Shown here piece by piece: positions 31,590-43,660 of a DNA stretch of 64,000 bases. Numbering within the stretch: position 1 is the stretch's first letter; each line of letters opens with the position of its first letter. Source of the stretch: Symsagittifera roscoffensis (lineage: Eukaryota; Xenacoelomorpha; Acoela; Convolutidae). The notes beneath the pieces are model-generated. The model saw only the letters and a list, made by a program, of their open reading frames with translations. It made no database searches and had not been told where the DNA came from. The stretch lies in the NCBI RefSeq assembly GCF_963678635.1, contig NC_087071.1, positions 10,803,088 to 10,867,087 of the forward strand, written 5' to 3'. Position numbers and translations under genes: made by a program.

Positions 31590-33560
31590 TGGAGCTTAAC
31601 CTCGGCCAGAAACTAAAAAAATTTATCTTGCCAGGAAAGAGTTGGAAACAAGTCTTTTCAAAAACCATGCCAAAATTACGGAATATATAAGTGCGAATGA
31701 TAGACCAGCTAAAATTGAAACGTACATCAAAAAATCTAGCATTTGCTTCCAAAAAATTGAAGAGAAAAACGATGAGCTTAGTTTTTTGTCTATCCAGAGC
31801 AACAACGCTGCTGCAACCATAAATCAACTTGAGTTTTACTTATGATCTAACACTGCAAAACATGAAGTATTAGGTCTAGCTAAAAAATAAATCAAATTAA
31901 AACTCAAGAGGATCAGGTAGCAACTGCACGGAACCCGACGCCAAGCGAATCCGTCCGTTCCCAGAAACCCCTTTCACAGCTTTCTGAGATTGCATCAATG
32001 AATTCGAGTGAGCGTCGAAGAGAAGCAGCCCTTGCAAAAGTTAGACGCGAGGAAGTTGAACGCCAGGCAGAGGATAAGCTTCGTTTGAAAAAGCAGGAGA
32101 TCCAGATTCAGTCGATGAAGGGTCAACTCGAACTTGATGTGGTTGTAGAGGAAAGCTGTCAAAAGCTAGCCGAAGAAACTATCGAAGGGGCTGAATATCT
32201 GGAAAACGCCTCTGAAGTATGAGGACTTCGTTGTAGCAGGTCCAAATTGGCAATGGCCGTTCAGGAGAACCAAACGGAGGAAGACCGGACAAGAAGTTGG
32301 GTGAACACTCAAATCGCAGCTCAGGTAGTAGATCAGCCCATGGCGCCAGTCCAAAGTGTCAATCTGGAACCGGCTTCCGAGTTCTTGTCAATTTCAAGTT
32401 TTGAACCGCCTTTCAGTAGTAATCTGACGATGATTCACAACTATCAACCAAGTACAAATTATTGCGAAACCACGTGTATAAACCCAAAGAGTGTTAACGT
32501 CCCTCGTACATCAAATACAAGTGTCAGCTTGCCAAATCCAAAAGTAAATAGTAAGTATGAGCCACAGGAACAGCTACACAACTTTGACCAACCTATACAA
32601 CTACAACCCTTTGATGCAGAGTTGTTTTCATCATTCCAATATCGCGACGAGCTCAATGGCCATTTCTCCACAAATTTTTTTCCCAAATAGTTCCGCAAGT
32701 TTTGTGTACCAGTTTTACCCACTAACGTTGGTCCTCTCAATCCTCCAACAGTCACCTTCCCATCTAACTCCTATTATGTCACACAGCTATCGAATTTTCA
32801 ATCGTTCTCTAGCGGAGAAACAACTTTTTATGTCGGTGATCCTCATGCTGTAGACGCCGCCATTCATTCGAAACCGCTGATGGCGCCTTATACAAGTGAG
32901 AAAAACAACTCGGGCCATTTACGCCTTCGGGAAGTAAACCAATCAGTAATCAAGATCTAGCTGAAATCTTGACACTGAGCGAGAAAGGTCCCTTGCCTGA
33001 GTAGCAATTGTCTTCATTCCACGGAAATCCATTGCAGTGGCCTGAAAGGATTGGTCAATTCAAAAGCGCAATCGATGCAAAAATTTTCAGTGATGAAGTC
33101 AAACTGACACATTTCAAAACGCTCGTTTCAGGCAAAGCGAAGAATTCAATTGCCGAAATTGCTTACTGTGGAATATTCTACAAGGACGCTTTGAAAACTC
33201 TGGAGAGGAAATTTGGACAACTACAGACGATTGTGGCGGCTCATCTTGAAAAACTTTCGAAATTTCCCCCTATCAAAACGCACAATTCAGAAAGCATTAT
33301 CAGTTTCTTTCATGTATGTCCAGTCTTGTCGCTGTTTTAAAAACGTTAGGATATGAGTACGATACGACTTGAAGAGTACATCCGTTTTGAATTAAGTTAT
33401 TTCAAAATTGCCTCCAAATATGAAAGAGCCGTAGTCTCTTCACTCTGTAAAGAAATTTTGGCCAATCGTTTCAGATTTTAATGATTGGCTCCGCGACAAG
33501 GCTGAGACTCATGAACTTATGCGTGTGAGTCAGTATAAATCACGACATGAGGAGACTCCA
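31590..33560 (+). pseudogene. gag: BEL/Pao Gag, N-terminal and DUF1759-type regions
   Basis: The reading begins at the ATG near 31590 and changes frame near 31640. Segments are an N-terminal helical region (to 31845, stop), a highly charged coiled coil rich in Arg, Glu and Lys (31998-32222), a Ser/Asn/Pro-rich linker (32247-32690), and a DUF1759-like domain (33008-33340) with an FHGNPLQWPE motif. This last domain continues after a frameshift near 33310 (LVAVLKTLGYEYD, then FNDWLRDK near 33480). Family knowledge: this is the structural protein of BEL/Pao elements. At least five breaks make it non-functional. Confidence 0.75.
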
Positions 33561-33562
33561 AA

Positions 33563-33860
33563 GTGACTGGTTTCCATAAAACACCTACAAAAGTTTTTGC
33601 CGCTGCTTCAAAAGTTGAAAAACCAATTTATGCTCCGTGCCTACAGTGTAAAGGTAAACACCCACTCTGGAGTTGTTCTGTATTTAAGGAAAAGACCCCA
33701 ACTCAACGAGCTCAGTTCTCCGCGCAAAATATGTTCTGTTTTGCTTGCTTGCAACCTGACCACAAGTTCTAAAAATGCCCTAAAGCCCGCAAATGCACTA
33801 AGCCTTGTTGTTAAAGCACCCATAATGTCTTGTTACACGATGCTGAGAAAGTTTTCAGCG
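33563..33860 (+). pseudogene. BEL/Pao Gag zinc-finger region
   Basis: Contains the paired Cys/His pattern typical of BEL/Pao Gag: C-x2-C-x4-H-x4-C (CLQCKGKHPLWSC), then CFACLQPDH, a stop at 33770, and a C-rich tail leading to a LLHDAE motif before the protease. It binds nucleic acid in intact elements. Confidence 0.75.
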
Positions 33861-33989
33861 TAAGGTCAGCAAACAAAGAGTTAAACATTAGCAATGACAC
33901 AAGCCATCCAAATTCAAACAGTACCGCCCCACCAAACCGGAATAAGACGCAAACTTCGTCATCAAACGTAGCCGGGTCGCCGTCTTACA

Positions 33990-36900
33990 AGAAACTAACG
34001 GGACTCCTTCCTGTGCCTCGATTTGAAATAATTTCAAGCACAGACGTGACCACTGCTTTTGTAATGTGCGATTCCTGTTGTACCGGCGTACCTAGCACAG
34101 CGTTTAAATTTAAATGGTCAACAGCTTGATATTCTGGTAAATGGCTTCAACTCGACGGAATCCGTTCCCACGCAACAAGTTGAAACGTATTTGCCAAATT
34201 CGACCACCAAGAAAACTCCTTTAGAGTTAAGCCGTTTGTGAAAGACAGTTTGAGCGTTGGTTCCGAAACCAATGACCTTCCCATTCTCCAAGACAAGTTT
34301 CCACATCTGCAGCCCATTAAACAGCAATTCCGACGTTGAGATGATATTAGGGCAGGATGCCTCTCATGCAATCAAGCCTCTCGAATACTTCCAAGGACGA
34401 AATCAAAACACTCCTGTCGCTGTCTGTATGCGCATTGGCTGGGTTTTCAGTGGGCCACTTCCATCAACACTTGGTGTTCGAGCCGCCACTTTCAAGTGCA
34501 ATGTTGATGACGCAGCATTTTCTGACCAAGTGAAGAAATGGTACGAGCTAGAACCGTATGGCACGTTTGAACAAGATGATCCCCGTTCCTCAGCTGATAA
34601 ACGTGCTAAAAAAATGCTTGACTCTACCACGCTTCATGATGGCAGCTGTTATGTTGTCGGAATGCTTTGGGCTGATGACAATATCAATCTTCCCGATAAC
34701 TTTTACGCTTCATTGGTTCAGTTTATGTCTCTTGAAAAGCCCTAGAGAAAGATTTAAACCTGAAAACTTAAAACGCAACAGATATCCGAAGTGATTTCGA
34801 GAAGGGTTACGTATTCCCGGTTAGCCCTCACGACTCAAAAAACCGTTCAGACCGAGAATGGTACGTACTGCACCAACTCAGGTTCAAATCCAAACAAACT
34901 CGGCAAAGTTTGGCGCGTTTTAAACGGTGCTTCTAAGTTTCACGGCAAATCTCTGAATAAATCCCTTCTCGTCGGCCCCGATCTGCTTCAGTACCTTCTA
35001 TTTGTTTCAATGCGCTTCCGAGAGCACAAATACGCAGTTTCCGCAGATATCGAAGTTATTTTTATGCAGGTCGACTTACTAGAAACCGATCAAAGTTTTT
35101 TGCGTTTTTTGTGGCGGGAGGACCCCACATCAGATTTAAGTGTATTTCAATATACAAGGCACATATTTGGAGCGAAAGATTCTCCGACAGGTGCTAACTA
35201 TGGTCTTCGCGGAACAGCCGTCGACAACCAAGATCGTTAACCCGATGCCGCGTACGCCGTGCTAAACAACTTTCACATGGATGACTACCTTGGGTCTGTG
35301 AAAAACCCAGAAGCTGCTTTAATGTTAAGTTGCAGTTTAGTTGAACTGCTTAAGTTGGGTGAGTTTAGTCTCACACAATTTATTAGCAGCGTTCCCAATT
35401 TGTCCTTGAAATTAAATCCCCCTAAGACCAGCGCTAACGATACGTTGGTTGTGAGCAGAGGAATTAACCGCGAATTCAAAGACTCTGTTACGCAGCGATC
35501 GGTTCTTAGTTTTGTGTCCTCCATGTTGGACCCCATAGGTCTTGTCGCCCCGTATACCGTACGCGCACGTTTGCTACTGAAAGATATCTGGAGATTGAGT
35601 CGCCAACAATGGGACGACCCACTGCCAAATGAGTTGTGCTAAAGATCCACTGAATGACACTCCGGCTTGCCAGTTTTAGGGCAGCTCAAAATACCTCAGT
35701 GCTATTCTGACTTCCAATTAGATGAGGTTGAGATGCACATGTTCGGTGATAGCTCATTGGACGTTTTCTGTTCTGTAGCATTCCTTCGAGCTCAGAAAAA
35801 CGCCAGTCCAGATGTCAGCTAGCATTTGTCTTCGGTAGAGCAAGAGTAGCCCCGACGAAGATGCTTTCAATTCTGAAGTTGGAACTTCAAGCTGCCCTTC
35901 TTGCGAGTCGCCTGAGGGATGATATCGAGAAAGCTCTGACACTGAGTATTTCCAAAAGTTCATGTGAACTGATAGCACTACAGTCCTTCAGTGGTTGAAC
36001 TCCAGAAGCAAACAGCCCGTGTTTGTAGCCAATCGAGTAGCCGAGATTCTGGAGTCAACATCAATTGACCAATGGTTCCATGTTTTGAGTAAAAAATAAA
36101 CCCACTGACACCGGAACTAGAGGCATTACTGCTGATTGTCTCAACCAAAGCAGTTGGATAAACGACCGTTCGTTTTTGAAAACAACTGATTGGCTTTTCA
36201 ATCCAAATAGGGAAGTAACTGAGAAAATTCGCCTAATTAGTACGATCTACGATCTAAATGAGGGTTTAGAGGTCTCTTCAAATTTTCCGTGCACCGCAGT
36301 TTTGGCTGACTTTGCCTTCCCTTGGGAAGAGTATAGCTCGTTCTCCAAGATAAAGCAGCTGGACAACATGTGAAATAATCGAGCCGTATAGCATCGTATT
36401 CGCCTTTTATCAGTCCGAACGGTTTAATTAGATCTACCGGCCGTATCCAACGTCTCGCCGCAACCGTATTCGAAACTCGCCATCCAATAAATTTGGATAG
36501 CCGCCATTGCCTTATCCGAATGTTTCTCCGTTTTTATCACATTAAGAACTGCCTTCGTTCCATCAACAATTTGTTATACTACGCTTGATGTCTGCACTAA
36601 GAGTTATTCAAACACATTGCGTATGCTGTAGAAAGCGAAACACAAGAACCGTTACTCCAATGATGTCTGACCTTACCGCGGGGCGTCTAGGTTACCGCCA
36701 GCCACCGTTCTCGAAGTGGGGCGTCGATTATTTTGGACCATTTCATGTAACCATTCGTCGATCTTCCGAGAAACGCTGGGATTTTCTGTTTACTTGCTTA
36801 ATGACTCGAGCAATTCACATTGAGTTGGTTCCATCCATGGACACAAGTTCATGTGTGATGGCTATCGAGAGCTTTATTTCTAGGCGAGGAACACCCTCGA

Positions 36901-38385
36901 AAGTTTGGTCGGACAACGGAACAAACGTTGTAGGAGCCGGAAAAGAGCTTCTTCTGTGCATCAAAAATTGGAAAGCAGAAGCTGCTCTGTCGCTCATACA
37001 CAAAGGCAATAAATTCGGTTCTGAGGCAGATCGGTTTCGGGTAATTGGCCGATTGACATCATTTCAATTCATACGTAAATAAACCGTAACTATCGTAAAT
37101 TTCAAGTCAACAAAGATTAACGAACTGCCATAAATTTCGGTTTTCAAAAGCAGAATTTAAGGTCATAAAATATGTAAAATGAAAACCCTAAAGCGACAAC
37201 TTCAAAATGGCGCTCAGACATTTTGTGACTTTTGTTTCGATCTTTCAGTTTTCGACAATTTTTCACTTACTGTTCTTCTTTCACCAGAAAGTTCATTAGT
37301 TGTGACCTTGGTTTTTCTAGCTATGAATTCTAGCGAGAAAATCCTCGCCCCCCAACAGAGAGAGAAGAGGTTAAGAGCTCAAAGGACCGCCGGGTCAGCT
37401 CCCAAATCCAGGAACTACTACTGTCCGGGTCGGCGGACCATATTTCTGCCTCGTTTCGGTTCTGGGGCAGATCGGTTTCGGGTAGCTGGCCGATTGTCAA
37501 CATTTCAATTCATACGTAAATTAACCGTATTTAGTGGAAATTATAAGTCAACAAAGAATATTGAACTGCCATAAATTTCGGTATTTACAAGCAGAATTCA
37601 AGGTCATAAAATACGCAAAATGAAAACATTGAAACGTCATCTTCAAAATGGCGCCTGAACAATTTGTGAACTTTGTTTCAATCTTTCAGTTTTGAACTTT
37701 TTTCACACACTTCTTCGTTCACAAGTTGTGACCTTGGTTTTTCTAGCTATGAATTCTAGCGAGAAAAAATTAAGCGGAAGTATAATCCCCCAAGTGCACC
37801 ACATCAAGGTGGAGCATGGGAGCGAAAGGTGCGCAGTTGTCAGCGCGTGTTTTATGCAATCTTAGGGTCAAGAAAATTGACTGACGAGATTTTGAACACA
37901 AGCATGTGCCTAGTTGAAAGTTCACTAAACGCCCGTCCACTCACTCCCGTTTCTGACGACCCATATAGTCTTGAGGCTTTGACGCCGAATCATTTCCTCT
38001 AAGTTCAGCACAGTATAAAGTTTCCATCTCTAGGATCGAGTGAAAACGCTATTAAAATTCTAAACGCTATGCCCGTGCGCAGTCTTACGCAAACGAAATT
38101 TGACAGCGATGCTTAAGTGAGTACGTCCCTACACTAAAAAAAAAAGATTTAAGTTGCTTGCTCCTCAAGAATATACTTTGAAAACGGGCAATATGGTGTG
38201 GTTATTTTAATCCACCAGCCCTAGGGGTCACTATCCACTAGCACGCATAATGTCGCTAAACTACGGCAAAGACAACACTGCACGCTCCGCAAACCTAAGG
38301 ACAGTTTCCGGAAACTACACTTGGCCGCAGTTAACCTTGTTTCGGTTCTCGCTCCTTCGGAGTTGGAGGATATTAATGCTACATA
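33990..38385 (+). pseudogene. pol: BEL/Pao Pol (protease, RT, RNase H, integrase)
   Basis: Protease: CDSCCTG near 34070. The pre-RT region (34257-34745) has LGQDAS and IGWVFSG. RT (34791-35240) has VWRVLNGASKF, GPDLLQYL and FLWREDP, with the catalytic box as HMDD near 35275 where BEL/Pao elements usually have YVDD. The connection and RNase H run 35259-36370. Integrase starts near 36420 with CC-type zinc ligands; VDYFGPF (36725) and WSDNGTN (36907) supply the first two acidic residues. After an insertion (37015-37775), NPPSAPHQGGAWERK (about 37785-37825) supplies the Glu, and LTPVSDDP and LEALTPNHF follow. Many frameshifts and stops. Confidence 0.85.
37015..37775 (+). mobile_element. Direct-repeat insertion inside integrase
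   Basis: Two copies of a roughly 320-bp sequence (37015-37345 and 37455-37770), about 85 percent alike, flank a less AT-rich 110-bp spacer. The whole block splits BEL/Pao integrase between the DNGTN motif and the NPPSAPH motif. The layout resembles a miniature LTR element (TRIM), but TG/CA ends and a primer-binding site are not evident, so a tandem duplication of another repeat is possible. Confidence 0.55.
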
Positions 38386-38439
38386 GCATTCAAGTTGAAA
38401 GTATGAAAGCTAGTATAGTATAAAGCCAGTATAGTTGCT

Positions 38440-38535
38440 TAGTAATACCAGCTATATAGCCCAGCGTATACATAGTGCGTTCTGGGGAGTGCGGCGTGGG
38501 TTCGATTCTCACCTAAGTCGTTTCACTTGAGAATC
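38440..38535 (+). repeat. Possible tRNA-derived (SINE-like) segment
   Basis: Contains GTGGGTTCGATTCTCAC, a perfect T-arm with a pol III B-box. The following CTAAGTC pairs with TGCTTAG upstream at six of seven positions. The D and anticodon arms are not convincing, so it is more likely a decayed SINE head than a functional tRNA. Confidence 0.3.
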
Positions 38536-38584
38536 CTATTTGAACCGAACCTGACAGAACATAAAATGTTAATATTTTAATCTG

Positions 38585-38840
38585 TTCAAAATTGGTTTGT
38601 AATTGAGTTTCTGTTAATTAAACTGCGTGAATTAAACTGCGTGAGTATCAATTCATTGTGAAAAAGCACGTAAATCACACAAATCAGCGCTTGAACAAGC
38701 CCACTTTTTAACTTGATACGTGTAATGTTGTTGCTAATTCCGTGCAATTTAAATTACTAAAAATCGCCGTTTATTGAATCTCTTGAATTAGGCCGATTCT
38801 GTTTCCTGTTTTTCTTCGAGTTATAAAAACGGCCAGAATT
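38585..38840 (+). repeat. Repeat shared in inverse orientation with 63745-63995
   Basis: About 250 bp with roughly 90 percent identity to the reverse complement of the right window end. It includes CAAAATTGGTTTG, GATACGTGTAATGTTGTTGC and GCCGTTTATTGA. Part of it (38815-38850) also resembles 40203-40235. Probably an end of another element family. Confidence 0.6.
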
Positions 38841-39941
38841 TTTCGGTGCCGCGACTCAGGAATTGTTATCCGAAAGCAAAATACATCTGTACATTTTTGT
38901 GCGACCTCAAATTGAACGAAACCCATGCCAATTGTCACATTACGCGAAAACTCAAAACTAGTGCAACCGACCAAAAAATCAAATTAGGTCGAATGGCCGA
39001 AAGTCAGAAACTGTGAAAAACAACCCAGTTAACGAAATCAAGAACGGTGTCGCCTGCCGAGTTTAGCCGAAGTTAGTAAATTAGCCGATACGATCGACAA
39101 ATTTTGCCACAACAGCGATTTACTTTTGTCGAAACAACTAGTTCCTAGAGCAGTATCATCCCAAAATCTGCGCTAGTCAAAACAAGGCCGACAACCTAGA
39201 AGGCCGACATCACACAAGGCCGAGAGTGGTATTTTGTGTATTCTTTGCGGACTTTCGGTCTGACGCTCGTTGAACTCCCTTCAAAAAACTGGTAAGATCA
39301 AACCTGTGTTTTCAAATAACTTTTAGACTCTAATTTGTGCTAGTTTTTTAACCAAAAAAAGTCTACTTTTTTTGATTATCAGTGCTATAAAATCATAAAA
39401 GATGTAATTGATTGCAAACCGATAAAGACCCTATTAGACACCGCAATACTCGTGCATAGCCTGTACCCCATTATCCCAGGAGAGTCTCTAACCCATAAAT
39501 TTTGTAAAAAAAAAACTTCCTGAAAATTTTACAGAAAATTTTGCAAAAAAATTTAAAAAAATTTCTTGAAAAAAAAGTTATACCAACTTTTCCCAAAATT
39601 TTCATTGACAAAAAAAAATATTTTTTGGTGCCCGAATTTAGCGCAAAATCGAAAAACACCGTTTTCGTCTCGCCCGTTGAAACGTTTAAACCGTCAATCG
39701 TGTCGAGCAAGTTTTTTGAGTGAATCCCTACCTCGTTTTTCTCCAGTGGTTGGATAATCTTTAAAAATTTGCTCGGCTCGCCCGTTTTTGGCCACATACC
39801 GCCGCGACCGTTACTACTACCGTTTCGCCGTAACGTCGTTGAGTTTAACCGATAAACTGTACGCCTTAACTTAAATAGTACAGAACCGAAGCCTTATTAG
39901 AACCCTACAAACTCTCAGCTAAGGGTTCTTAAAGTTATTAT

Positions 39942-40201
39942 CGTCAAATTTTTTTTATTTCTATGTAACGACTTTACAACAGCAGACTCCTTAAATTGAA
40001 TGCCATTAAAACAACCGTATCGCTTATCACTCTCAATGGAGTTCATCATTGCTGCAAATGTTCTCCATCAGACCGTAAAAACATTACCATTAACTCTACA
40101 AAACGCCTCGACGACACTTTAAATGCAGTTCCCGGTTTAAGCTTTAATTTGAATGCAAATAACCGACAAAAGAATGTTCAATATCTTTCAAGCAATTCCC
40201 A
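39942..40201 (+). repeat. Probable 3' LTR of BEL/Pao element
   Basis: Partner of 30599-30861. The first base is mutated (CG instead of TG); it ends CCCA. Confidence 0.5.
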
Positions 40202-42066
40202 ATTCGAGTTATAAAAAAGGCCAGATTACCTTGCCGAAAAGTTTAACGTTAGAAGCACATTTATGTCTGACTATGAATTGAAATAGAAAAAAAATGAAAC
40301 CTGAGAGACAGTGAGCTCCTTACATCAAGCGAACAAAATTCGCGTTTTTTTTATTCGGAAAAAAAAGAAGAAGTACTGAAATTTATGTTCAATTATTTGA
40401 GAGACAACTTCACATCTTGTTTTCTCGCAAGACAAAAACTGCAGTAAATTTGGTATTAAAAATCTTGAAATCTGAGCTAAGTTTAAATGCTTTTTAAAGA
40501 TCTCTGGATTTTTGCATTTTTCTTTTTCAGATAGAAAATTGGTATTTCATTATCTAGGGACAAAAACTACCACACTTAACAAATATCATTTTATTTTTTA
40601 TTTCCTGAAATTTTCTTTCATTTTGTTTTTAATTTCACTAGTTACATTACTTTTTTTTCACCAGTATTTTTTTGAGATATCCAATTTCGGCTGACAGACC
40701 ACAAAATATTTCTAAAGAAACCTTCGGTGCTAAAATTTATTTTTTTAGAGGGTAAAGATCAGTGAAGTTGCGCTAATCAATTTTTTGCAAAAGCTCCGAA
40801 AACACCTTTCTTGGCCTGTTTTTTTTTCGAAATTTAGCCGGCGGTGCAGATAACTTGGCCAAGTTAAGGTCATTTTAGTGCTTTGGGAGAGCTCGGGAGA
40901 ATCAATTTAGTCAACCTAAGAAAAAAAAACGTCGACAAAAATTTCGCATATTTTTTGAAAATCCCCTTCGGGAAAACCATAGATGCGCCTCTGGTTATGA
41001 AACTGGCAAAATGTGTAGTTTTCTCTTGAACTGATTAAGCTATGACAAACATATTTGTTCTTCATAAATATCCTTTTAAAATTAATCGTCACAACATAAA
41101 AACCATTATGAGGCAAAACTGCGCACTGGATAGGAGCACAATTGTGTGTCTGTAGGTTCCTGGATTCCAGAGACAAGTCTTTTTATATGTTCCAAAATGT
41201 AAATGGATTCCACGGAAAAAAATTCTGTGGATTCCGCATACATATATCTTTAACGTAAATTTTGTCGGCACATTTGTTTTGTTGCGGATTCCGCAACAAA
41301 CAAATATAGCTAGTTGTTCTGGACTCCGCAACTGTAAGTGGGATTGCAAATGACTTTTCGGAAGAGGAAAAAAAATTAGAACAGCCTTGTGTAAGGTTTA
41401 AAACTCAGGAAATTGCGCAGAAGTTCGAGACAGTTTTTGACGAGAAAATTGATGTTTACAAGCAAAGAAACGGCTCTTCCAGTACTGTGGAAACAAAGGT
41501 TCCAAAAGTGCTGAAGTTGAAAAGGTCGACGAAACAACCGACAAAGGTGAAAAGCCGAAAGACATCAGCAAAAATGTTGAGACAAAAGAGTCTCAAAAAT
41601 GATTGATGCAAGAAGAGAAAAAGAAAGAATCTGTAGTGGAAAATATTGGACCGATAGATGCAGAACCAGCAAGTAAGTTGACTTGATTTTAATTTGTGCG
41701 GATTCAGAAGAAACACGACTACAAAGAGTTACAGACATGTTGGGCTCTCTTCCAGTTGCCCCCTTCGATATTTTCTGAAATTCAATGTATGAAAGTCTAT
41801 TTAAAATGACTTTTCATTTTATATACTGCATTAAAGCGTGTCAGCGTGAACAGGTGAAGAAAATTGTACAGCTTTTTAACATGCAAAATGCCATTTTTAA
41901 CAATTTTTGAACAGTTCTTTGTACTTTTTTGAGGGGTGTGGGAAACTGGAAAAGAGCCACATGTCGAAATTCAGCGGCTAGTTGTCTGTAGAGCCGTGGT
42001 TGTTCTTTGCTCATTTCTGGAGCAGTTGTGTTTTGACTTCTTCAATATTAAATTAAAACGTTACCA
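40202..42066. other. Repeat-rich non-coding region
   Basis: No supported gene. 40990-41100 carries an internal piece of the MITE family (CTATGACAAACATATTTG). 41195-41345 has several GCGGATTCCGC-like words. 41815-41960 is the inverse of 22699-22840 and ends in GGAAAAGAGCC. Confidence 0.4.
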
Positions 42067-43210
42067 CCCTAGTCGATCAAGGGAGGTTATCTTGCAAGAT
42101 CTTGCAAGAATCTTGCAAGATTCTTTTAAAGAGGATGCATCTCTTTAAAAGATCTTGCAAGATTCTTGCAAGATCTTGCAAGATAACCTCCTTTAAAGAT
42201 AACCTTTTTTTTGCAAGATCTTTAAAGATACAATTTTTTTGGGCAAAAACAGCTTTACACGCGAAGACAACCAAGTAGCGTTCGTGGAAGAAGGAAGCAA
42301 TCTTAGCTACGCATACATACACACAGCCCGCTAGGCGGTTGCCCCCAGAAAGCTTCTTTTTTAAAAACTTTTTTTTGTGATAGGCGGCTTATACCTTAAT
42401 CTCTCAAAATAGGAAAAACGCATTTAAGAAGAAGTCGTTTGTGATGAAAGCTTCACTTTCCTAGAACATAGCCAATCGAAGATTGCAAGGGAGTAATGAA
42501 CGCAAGTAAACATTAAAAAATAACACTGACGTTGTTGAAAAATCTCAACTTTCAAAACTCAAAGAAAAAAATAGAAGCCCTTTAAGCTCTTTAAATTTCT
42601 AGAACAATTTATGATGGGCGCTTTTTTGATAACATGAACCCGACTTGAGAAAACTGGATCAATAAGTAAAGTTTTTATTCTCTGGAAATCTAAAAAGTAA
42701 ATTCCACTTTCAAAACTAGAAATCGATAGTCGAAAAAACTAAATATCCCCGAATTGAACTAATTAAAGCAATTCGTCACAAAAATTTTTTGGCCAATAAT
42801 CCTTCAATTTTCGCAAACCAGTAGCCGCAATGAAGGCGAATAAATTAAAAAGATTTGATTGGTTGATACTTTTAATCTCATTGAATAAATTAACAACAAA
42901 TATGCGACTACTTTTTAACGCATGATTTTTGTCTAATTTTATTCGTTAAGCATTTATTTAAAGTTTTGGATTCTCGTTCTAGAAACAATTTTTTTGATCT
43001 TACACCTAATTTCTGTTATTTTTTTTTGTGTTTTTCGACAGACATTTTGGGATGGTTATCTTGCAAGATTCTTTCAAGATTCTTGCAAGATAACCTCCAT
43101 CTTGCAAGATCTTGCAAGATAACCTCCATCTTGCAAGATCTTGCAAGATAACCCTCTTTTGCAAGAATCTTGCAAGATCTTGCAAGATAACCTCCCTTGA
43201 TCGACTAGGG
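42067..43210. mobile_element. 1.14-kb TIR element with TCTTGCAAGA arrays
   Basis: Left end CCCTAGTCGATCAAGGGAGG (42067) and right end its reverse complement (to 43210), continuing inward as inverted repeats of about 50 bp. Both subterminal zones are packed with the 10-bp self-complementary word TCTTGCAAGA separated by GATAACCTCC. The left zone (about 42081-42191) is itself a near-perfect hairpin centred near 42132. The interior has no ORF, so it is non-autonomous. No clear target duplication was found. Confidence 0.7.
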
Positions 43211-43249
43211 CACATATAAACATATATGTAAATGGAATCCGCACACAAA

Positions 43250-43315
43250 ATGCGGATTCCACTTACAATTTGCGGATTCCACTTCCACTAACAATTTGCG
43301 GATTCGGCTCTTTTT
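43250..43315 (+). repeat. Short tandem GCGGATTC array
   Basis: Three units of about 20-26 bp, each with TGCGGATTC followed by CACTTAC-like sequence, directly left of the MITE cluster. Confidence 0.5.
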
Positions 43316-43636
43316 CCTTCAACCCCCCCCCCCCCGCCTGCAAATTTTTATTTTTTAATTTACCGTTCACCTTGTACGATTGTCATGAAAATTGACATGC
43401 AGACTAATTAGGCCATGGGAAATATGTTTGGTCTTCATAATTAGGCTCTTTTTCTTCCCCCCTACCCTCACACGAGCTTCAATATATATCAATGTTGCAG
43501 AAAAATAGCAATGTTGCGGATTCCGCGACAAATCTGACTTGGGTCTGTTGCGGATTCGGCTTAAAATGCACAGAATACACAGTTTGGCCTCGAAATGATT
43601 ATCTCCGCATGGGGAGGGGGAAAAGTACAAAGAGCC
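43316..43636. mobile_element. Composite of two MITE fragments
   Basis: 43316-43443 is the left two-thirds of the MITE. At 43444 a new GGCTCTTTTTC end starts in the opposite orientation and runs to GAGCC at 43636. The second part also contains GCGGATTCC words. The composite occupies what would be the first intron of the lectin-like gene. Confidence 0.5.
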
Positions 43637-43660
43637 CTATCAATCAATTCCATTACTCAC

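Larger units (their letters stand above)
38386..39941. other. 3' non-coding part of BEL/Pao element and embedded repeats
   Basis: No coding capacity I can support. Includes a tRNA-like segment, a repeat shared inverted with 63745-63995, AAGGCCGA words near 39185-39225, and an A/T homopolymer-rich stretch (39500-39620) that produces spurious ORFs. Confidence 0.4.
30599..40201 (+). mobile_element. Decayed BEL/Pao LTR retrotransposon
   Basis: A 9.6-kb element with LTR-like ends, a leader ORF remnant, gag (31590-33830) and pol (34000-38385) in the order protease, RT, RNase H, integrase. There is no envelope gene. It carries many stops and frameshifts plus a 750-bp insertion in integrase, so it is dead. 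LTR divergence suggests it is older than giant copy B. Confidence 0.75.

Noticed and set aside
38440-38535. Functional tRNA gene
   Set aside because: The T-arm is good, but D and anticodon arms do not form and the length between acceptor and T-arm is wrong; kept only as a possible SINE head.
39471-39797. 108-codon minus-strand ORF with Phe/Lys-rich tail
   Set aside because: Arises from a run of A/T homopolymers; no domain and no relative elsewhere in the window.
42061-42230. CRISPR-like array of short repeats
   Set aside because: Repeats are palindromic decamers with constant spacers at both ends of a TIR element in an animal genome; no unique spacers and no cas genes.
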